From the NCBI RefSeq assembly GCF_014904065.1, contig NZ_JACXJG010000005.1, forward strand, positions 115,790-126,380: 10,591 nucleotides of DNA, given 5' to 3'. The notes beneath the pieces are model-generated. The model did not search any database. It was not told the DNA's origin and saw only the letters and a program-made list of their open reading frames with translations. The DNA is from Gulosibacter sediminis. GTDB lineage: Bacteria > Actinomycetota > Actinomycetes > Actinomycetales > Microbacteriaceae. The stretch's first letter is position 1, and the number at the start of each line of letters is the position of its first letter. Position numbers and translations under genes: made by a program. Shown piece after piece: positions 7,194-10,591 of this stretch.

Positions 7194-8231
7194 GTGACCG
7201 TAGGCACCCTCGTACATCTCACCGAACAGGTTCCGCAGATGACGCCGGATGAGATGGTGCGGGCCCTGGTGCCGCCGCCGCAGTTTGCGCACGCGAGTTT
7301 CGAGAACTACGTGCCCGATGAGTCCTATCCGTCGCAGATGCAGGCGGTCGAGATCTCGCGCGACTTCGCGAAGGCCGGGGGAGACCGCTCGAGCGGCCGC
7401 GGCTTCATGTCAAAGATGTTCAAGCGCGCACCGACGGTGAAGCCCGGCGTCTACCTCGACGGTGGCTTCGGCGTCGGCAAGACCCACTTGCTTGCCGCGA
7501 CATGGCACGCCTTTAGCGGTCGCAAGTACTTCGGCACGTTCATCGAGTACACCTCGCTCGTCGGCGCACTCGGCTACCAGAAGGCCGTCGAGGCATTCAC
7601 CGGCGCTAGCCTGCTCGCCATCGACGAGTTCGAGCTCGACGACCCGGGCGACACCATGGTCATGACCCGCTTCCTCGGCGCGCTCGTCGAGAAGGGCACC
7701 CACGTCATGGCGACCTCGAACACCCCGCCGAATGCGCTCGGTGAGGGACGATTCGCGGCGCAGGACTTCCTCCGCGAGATCACGAAGCTTGCCGACGTGT
7801 TCAAGACGGTGCGCATCGACGGCGTCGACTACCGTCGGCGCGCGGTTGAGGGCCACGCGATCGTGAGCTCGCCGGCCGAGGTGCAGGATGCGGTGGATGC
7901 GTGCATCAGCGCGGGCAAGACAGTCGCGCAGGACGACTTCCGCACCCTCATCGACTTCCTTGCCACCGTGCATCCCTCGAAGTATGTGCGCCTCGTCGAC
8001 GGCATCAGCCTGCTCGCACTCACCGATGTGACCGAACTCACCGATCAGTCCGAGGCGCTGCGCTTCGTCGCCTTCATTGACCGGGTCTACGACGCCGAAA
8101 TCCCGATTGTCGCCTCGGGCGTGCCCCTCGACGCGATCTTTGGTGGCGGCATGGTCGACGGCGGTTACCGCAAAAAGTACCTTCGCTCGGTGTCGCGACT
8201 CATCGCATCCACCGGCGCCGCCAGCGCGTAG
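7194..8231 (+). CDS. zapE: AFG1/ZapE family P-loop ATPase
   Basis: A 345-residue AAA-type ATPase of the AFG1/ZapE (formerly YhcM) family. Walker A is GGFGVGKTHLL (90-100), with Lys96 and Thr97. Walker B is SLLAIDEFEL, with Asp144 and Glu145. The sensor-1 segment is MATSNTPPN, with Asn176, followed by the family-typical FLREITKLADVFKTVRIDG. The N-terminal segment MVRALVPPPQFAHASFENY fits the family's entry region. In E. coli ZapE acts on Z-ring stability late in division, and the yeast homologue AFG1 works in mitochondrial protein quality control. Which role holds in actinobacteria is unclear, so the symbol is a family label. The start is the GTG at 7194. The gene ends at a strong hairpin terminator (8251-8286) and looks monocistronic. 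Neighbouring sulfur genes are divergent, so no functional link is claimed. Confidence 0.88.
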   Translation: MTVGTLVHLTEQVPQMTPDEMVRALVPPPQFAHASFENYVPDESYPSQMQAVEISRDFAKAGGDRSSGRGFMSKMFKRAPTVKPGVYLDGGFGVGKTHLLAATWHAFSGRKYFGTFIEYTSLVGALGYQKAVEAFTGASLLAIDEFELDDPGDTMVMTRFLGALVEKGTHVMATSNTPPNALGEGRFAAQDFLREITKLADVFKTVRIDGVDYRRRAVEGHAIVSSPAEVQDAVDACISAGKTVAQDDFRTLIDFLATVHPSKYVRLVDGISLLALTDVTELTDQSEALRFVAFIDRVYDAEIPIVASGVPLDAIFGGGMVDGGYRKKYLRSVSRLIASTGAASA

Positions 8232-8250
8232 CGCGCGCCGCGTTCGTCGC

Positions 8251-8286
8251 AGCCCGTAGCCCCGGAAAATTCCCGGGTTACGGGCT
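8251..8286 (+). terminator. Hairpin terminator after the zapE-like gene
   Basis: The two 17-base arms pair except for one C-C mismatch and one G-T wobble, around a two-base AA turn. The arms begin AGCCCGTAGCCCC and end GGGTTACGGGCT. The stem lies 20 bases after the stop and is followed by a modest T-rich stretch (GATTCTTTG). It separates the ATPase from amt. The near symmetry could stop transcription from either side. Confidence 0.8.
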
Positions 8287-8479
8287 GATTCTTTGCAATT
8301 TTGCGCAATCTTCAACAAGGTTGCACGAAAGTTAAAATTTGTTGAGAGTGCAAAGTTACTCAAAATATGCGCTAAAAACGCCATTTATTTTTGCCGTTCG
8401 GTCTACTCTCAGGAACCACACACCAACGGTTTCGGGTCGAGCGGTTGACCCGCCGGGTGTGATTGAGAGGAGAACTTCA
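8287..8479 (+). promoter_or_regulatory. AT-rich promoter/leader region of amt
   Basis: Bases 8301-8400 contain 37 G/C in 100, far below the neighbouring genes. Repeated TTGC/GCAA half-sites occur: TTGCAA (8293), the palindrome TTGCGCAA (8301-8308), TTGCAC (8321) and the inverted GTGCAA (8348). AAAGTTA occurs twice, 24 bases apart (8328 and 8352). Candidate promoter pieces are TTGAGA (8342-8347) with AT-rich DNA around 8363-8371, and a TANNNT (TACTCT) at 8404-8409. A small hairpin CGGGTC/GACCCG (8433-8452) lies in the leader. No clear GlnR or AmtR box was recognised. Confidence 0.5.
8465..8472 (+). promoter_or_regulatory. Ribosome binding site of amt
   Basis: GAGAGGAG with a seven-base spacer before the ATG at 8480. 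It excludes the upstream in-frame TTG at 8339, which lies in the AT-rich regulatory DNA. Confidence 0.85.
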
Positions 8480-9730
8480 ATGGATACAGGTGGTGCGGCC
8501 TGGCTCATTACTGCGACGGCGTTGGTGTTGTTTATGACACCGGGCCTCGCGCTGTTCTACGGTGGCCTCGTTCGCGAGAAGGGCGCCATCTCGATGATGA
8601 TGATGTCCTTCGGCGCGCTCGCGTTGGTCGCTGTGCTCTGGGTGCTGTTCGGACACGCGATGATCTCGGTCGACGGCTCGTCCTTCTTCCAGTTCGCGGG
8701 GAACCCGTTCACGGACTTCGGCATGGTGGCGACCTCGGGCGATAACGAAGCCATGATGGGCAGTGCCTACTCGGCGACATTCGCGATCATCACGGTGGCC
8801 CTCATCTCGGGCTCGATCGCGGATCGTGCACGCTTCGGCTCCTGGCTGCTGTTCGCGGGCATCTTCGCGACGCTGGTCTACTTCCCGGTCGCGGCCTGGG
8901 TGTGGGGCGGCGGCTGGATCTCACAGCTCGGCACGGCGCTCGGCTTCGGCGACCTCGGCGTCATCGACTACGCCGGTGGAACTGCGGTGCACATCAACGC
9001 GGGTGCTGCTGCCCTCGCTCTTGCGCTGGTGCTTGGTCGCCGCCAGGGCTTCGGCAAGAGCCTCAACCAGCCGCACAACGTGCCGCTCGTGCTCGTTGGT
9101 ACCGCAATCCTCTGGTTCGGCTGGTTCGGCTTCAATGTCGGCGCCGAGGGCACGGGCAACCTTGTCGACGGCATCCCCGGCCTGATCACGGTCAACACGA
9201 TCGTGGCCCCGGCTGCCGGTATCCTCGGCTGGCTCGCGATCGATCGACTTCGCGGCAAGAAGCCGACCGCGGTTGGCGCTGCCTCTGGTGTCATCGCTGG
9301 CCTCGTGGGTATCACCCCCGCGTGTGCCGACATTCTTCCCGGATGGGCTCTGCTCCTCGGCTTCGTGTGTGGTGTTGCCGCTGAGTACGCTTGCGACCTC
9401 AAGTGGGCCGCGAAGTACGACGACTCGCTTGATGTCGTGGGTATCCACCTGGTCGCGGGCCTCATCGGCTCGATCTGGCCCGGTCTGTTCGGAACTACCT
9501 CGGGACTGTTCATGGGCTTCGGTGTCCAGCAGCTGATCCTGCAGGTTGTCGCCTCTGTGGCGGTATTGATCTACTCGTTCGTGGTTGCGTATGTGGTGGG
9601 GATGGTCATTCAGAAGACCATCGGCTTCCGAATCACGAGCGAGGAGGAGCTCGCAGGTGTGGACGAAAGTGTCCACGGCGAACGCGCTTACCAGCGCACC
9701 GGCGAGCTCAACCAGGTTGGTGCGGCGTAG
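8480..9730 (+). CDS. amt: Ammonium transporter, Amt family
   Basis: A 416-residue polytopic membrane protein of the Amt/MEP/Rh family, normally a trimer of 11-helix channels that takes up ammonium. The N-terminus runs straight into helix 1 with a GLALFYGGLVREKG block, so there is no cleavable signal as in E. coli AmtB. Key residues are present: Asp163 and His171 in DYAGGTAVHIN, and the second pore histidine His323 in VGIHLVAGLIG. Phe101 (SATFAI) and Phe218 (GWFGFNVG) fit the two gate phenylalanines. Ala222 sits where E. coli AmtB has Ser219. The cytosolic tail GFRITSEEELAGVDESVHGERAYQ (382-405; conserved residues Arg384, the Glu388-390 run, Asp395, His399, Tyr404) is the usual PII/GlnK-contact tail. 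No glnK or glnD follows in the window; the gene ends at its own terminator. Nitrogen-responsive control from the AT-rich leader is likely but not shown. Confidence 0.96.
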   Translation: MDTGGAAWLITATALVLFMTPGLALFYGGLVREKGAISMMMMSFGALALVAVLWVLFGHAMISVDGSSFFQFAGNPFTDFGMVATSGDNEAMMGSAYSATFAIITVALISGSIADRARFGSWLLFAGIFATLVYFPVAAWVWGGGWISQLGTALGFGDLGVIDYAGGTAVHINAGAAALALALVLGRRQGFGKSLNQPHNVPLVLVGTAILWFGWFGFNVGAEGTGNLVDGIPGLITVNTIVAPAAGILGWLAIDRLRGKKPTAVGAASGVIAGLVGITPACADILPGWALLLGFVCGVAAEYACDLKWAAKYDDSLDVVGIHLVAGLIGSIWPGLFGTTSGLFMGFGVQQLILQVVASVAVLIYSFVVAYVVGMVIQKTIGFRITSEEELAGVDESVHGERAYQRTGELNQVGAA

Positions 9731-9772
9731 GCCACTGATCGTCCTACGACGAATGGATGGCGGTGCCGGAAG

Positions 9773-9807
9773 CACTCACTGCGGGCCAGCGTAATGCTGT
9801 GTGAGTG
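9773..9807 (+). repeat. Two-part hairpin downstream of amt
   Basis: The outer arms CACTCAC (9773-9779) and GTGAGTG (9801-9807) pair perfectly. The inner arms CAGC (9787-9790) and GCTG (9796-9799) enclose a GTAAT loop. There is no following T-run, so it is not an intrinsic terminator. It could stabilise the amt 3' end or be chance. Confidence 0.35.
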
Positions 9808-9837
9808 ATTACGAAGCCGCCGACCACACCAACCACC

Positions 9838-9876
9838 AGGGCCCCGGAGTCATCGACTCCGGGGCCCTTATTAATT
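9838..9876 (+). terminator. Intrinsic terminator of amt
   Basis: A perfect 13-bp stem (GGGCCCCGGAGTC / GACTCCGGGGCCC, 9839-9867) with an ATC loop is followed by TTATTAATT. It is the strongest terminator in the window and lies about 108 bases after the amt stop, giving a fairly long 3' untranslated region. Confidence 0.9.
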
Positions 9877-9980
9877 CTCCCGTTGCGCGCCCTGCGCGGC
9901 CGCTACGAGCGTTGTGGCCGTGCGTGCGCACCTGTGCCCGCGTATTCGCACTCGCACCAGATCGCGCCGCAGTCGATGTG

Positions 9981-10026
9981 GTTTTCTACGTTTGATGCGG
10001 TTGTACGCGCAGCGCTAGTAGAAAAC
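9981..10026. repeat. Perfect 9-bp inverted repeat, 28-base spacer
   Basis: GTTTTCTAC (9981-9989) and GTAGAAAAC (10018-10026) are exact reverse complements. They stand out as AT-rich arms in GC-rich DNA, 15 bases beyond the stop of the leftward Rho_N gene. The arms are too AT-rich, and lack a T-run, for a normal terminator. They might be a protein-binding site or a 3' structure of the Rho_N message. Confidence 0.5.
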
Positions 10027-10041
10027 TGCAGGGATCACCGG

Positions 10042-10308
10042 TTAGTGCTCTCGGAGTCGCGTGATGAGTTCGCTCTTTGTAGATCTGGACACTCCTGTGA
10101 TGCCCAGCTCTCGCGCTCGCGCGCGGAGCTCCGGCACGGTCCGGTCCTCGTAGTTCTCAGCGGCTCCGCCGCGTTTGCCCACTGCGGTCCTGCCTTCCTT
10201 CGCTGCTGCGTTCGAGATCCGCGCTGCCTGTTCCTCAGACTTTCCCTCGGCGCGCAAGCTTTCGTACAGTTCCGGGTCCTTTAACGATGATCGACGTTGA
10301 CGTGGCAT
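10042..10308 (-). CDS. Small Rho_N-domain protein (plasmid-stabilisation-like / DUF7218-type)
   Basis: An 88-residue, strongly charged protein. The N-terminal part PRQRRSSLKDPELYESLRAE and the middle EEQAARISNAAAKEGR, followed by a KRGG segment (45-48), match small actinobacterial proteins often labelled plasmid stabilisation protein or, from memory, DUF7218. The C-terminal segment from Tyr53 (YEDRTVPELRARARELGI and on to residue 88) is a Rho termination factor N-terminal (SAP-like) helical domain, which in Rho binds nucleic acid. A nucleic-acid-binding role is likely, but no specific function is known to me. The start is the ATG at 10308, with GGAG (10318-10315) six bases upstream; a longer TTG start at 10320 would overlap that Shine-Dalgarno. 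The gene stands alone, with a structured leader at 10332-10370. In other genomes such genes are chromosomal, so the plasmid label should not be taken literally. Confidence 0.82.
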   Translation of the reverse strand: MPRQRRSSLKDPELYESLRAEGKSEEQAARISNAAAKEGRTAVGKRGGAAENYEDRTVPELRARARELGITGVSRSTKSELITRLREH

Positions 10309-10331
10309 GGTCCGCTCCAATCAGTTCGTTT

Positions 10332-10370
10332 GTGCGAGCACCTTCGCCTGCTTGACGGTGTCCCTCGCAC
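10332..10370 (-). promoter_or_regulatory. Interrupted inverted repeat in the leader of the Rho_N gene
   Basis: GTGCGAG (10332-10338) pairs with CTCGCAC (10364-10370). Immediately inside, CACC (10339-10342) pairs with GGTG (10357-10360), with a three-base bulge on one side and a 14-base loop. That gives 11 base pairs ending about 13 bases upstream of the GGAG site. It could be a leader RNA structure or an operator. Confidence 0.45.
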
Positions 10371-10378
10371 GAGATTGT

Positions 10379-10388
10379 TTGCATGCAA
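10379..10388. promoter_or_regulatory. Perfect 10-bp palindrome TTGCATGCAA
   Basis: This short palindrome lies in a small AT-rich patch about 70 bases upstream of the Rho_N gene. It has the same TTGC/GCAA half-sites as the amt leader. It may be an operator; a chance occurrence cannot be excluded. Confidence 0.35.
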
Positions 10389-10536
10389 TTACCACCTTCG
10401 CGAATCTGGGCCGACACGTCTACCCGCGTTGAGGAGACGGACCGGGGCAGTACGGGTCGCACTCAGACACGCCCGCGCGGGATGCGCGGCATAGACCGGA
10501 CGGATGGCCGGCGACGGGGGAGTCGGGGAAACGAAT

Positions 10537-10560
10537 CAGGGCCTCCCGTGGGAGGCCCTG
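10537..10560 (-). terminator. Hairpin terminator downstream of the tRNA
   Basis: A perfect stem CAGGGCCTCCC / GGGAGGCCCTG with a minimal turn (effectively 10 bp with a CGTG loop). It begins six bases after the tRNA 3' end on the minus strand and is followed by ATTCGTTT. The T-run is weak, but its place right after a tRNA makes a terminator the simplest reading. Confidence 0.75.
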
Positions 10561-10565
10561 TGAGG

Positions 10566-10591
10566 TGGGTGATACTGGGATCGAACCAGTG
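10566..10591 (-). tRNA. 3' end of a tRNA, probably tRNA-Val (cut by the window edge)
   Basis: On the minus strand the T-arm is ACTGG-TTCGATC-CCAGT (10590-10574), with a normal seven-base loop. The acceptor 3' strand ATCACCC (10573-10567) and discriminator A (10566) follow. The next bases are CCT, so CCA is not encoded. The implied 5' acceptor strand GGGTGAT plus discriminator A fits bacterial tRNA-Val, as in E. coli, but the anticodon is outside the window, so the identity is an inference. Confidence 0.8.

Larger units (their letters stand above)
9731..10041. other. Intergenic region between amt and the Rho_N gene
   Basis: A 311-base stretch between two convergent genes with no convincing coding frame. 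It holds a hairpin (9773-9807), the amt terminator (9838-9876), a GC-rich segment without recognised features (about 9880-9980), and a perfect 9-bp inverted repeat (9981-10026). Short open frames across the terminator have no family similarity I recognise. Confidence 0.6.

Noticed and set aside
7410..8384. 324-codon open frame antisense to the zapE-like ATPase
   Set aside because: It mirrors the real gene, runs through the terminator into AT-rich leader DNA, and shows no recognisable domain.
8339..8479. N-terminal extension of Amt from TTG 8339
   Set aside because: It would translate the AT-rich regulatory region, and the strong Shine-Dalgarno before the ATG at 8480 fixes the start at the family-typical N-terminus.
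8287..8479. GlnR or AmtR binding box upstream of amt
   Set aside because: I looked for GTNAC-N6-GAAAC and AmtR-like patterns on both strands and found only partial matches such as GTTAC without the second half.
9801..9995. Small frame starting GTG at 9801 (MSDYEAADHTNH...)
   Set aside because: It reads straight through the perfect amt terminator hairpin, has no Shine-Dalgarno, and matches no family I know.
10235..10462. Minus-strand 75-codon frame over the Rho_N leader
   Set aside because: It overlaps the well-supported Rho_N gene in another frame and covers the leader inverted repeat; no ribosome binding site or similarity was seen.
1..10591. CRISPR array, transposon, prophage or defence cluster
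   Set aside because: No spaced direct repeats, transposase, integrase or terminal inverted repeat pair is visible; gene content is housekeeping.
10537..10591. tRNA 3' end as an integration (att) site
   Set aside because: No integrase or second copy of the tRNA end is present in the window, so nothing supports an inserted element here.

Overview
The window is GC-rich throughout the genes, with dense actinobacterial-style coding, frequent GTG starts, and products whose best-recognised relatives are actinobacterial. These include a DUF3000 gene overlapping an HRDC-type RNase D, a SseA-type sulfurtransferase next to SufE, and a stand-alone RibD-C reductase. My best guess is a member of the Microbacteriaceae or a close relative; this is inference from gene content only. 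I see no insertion sequence, phage gene, CRISPR array or integrase. The window is mostly core metabolism, and I did not find a convincing new defence or mobile system.

Layout. Positions 1-3745 all read leftward: DUF3000 (3745-3146), then ribonuclease D (3159-1906, overlapping by 14 bases), then fadA thiolase (1854-643), then the N-terminal 211 codons of fadB (633 to the left edge). FadA and FadB form the two-subunit fatty acid beta-oxidation complex. Divergent from DUF3000 is a rightward alpha/beta hydrolase with an N-terminal membrane anchor (3815-5020). Its last 28 bases overlap tail-to-tail with the leftward operon sseA (7110-6205), sufE-like (6196-5771), RibD-C type reductase (about 5760-4993). 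Divergent from sseA is the rightward AFG1/ZapE-type ATPase (7194-8231), which ends at a strong hairpin terminator (8251-8286).

An AT-rich leader full of TTGC/GCAA half-sites (8287-8479) precedes the ammonium transporter amt (8480-9730), which ends at an intrinsic terminator (9838-9876). A mostly non-coding stretch (9731-10041) follows, then a leftward 88-residue Rho_N-domain protein (10308-10042) with a structured leader. At the right edge is the 3' end of a leftward tRNA, probably tRNA-Val, with its own hairpin terminator (10560-10537).

The genes fall into separate themes: fatty acid degradation, RNA processing, sulfur transfer for Fe-S assembly or thiosulfate handling, nitrogen uptake, and a small nucleic-acid-binding protein. 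The points most worth a second look are regulatory: the amt leader, the structured leaders of fadA and the Rho_N gene, a probable leaderless start for DUF3000, and an isolated 9-bp inverted repeat at 9981-10026.
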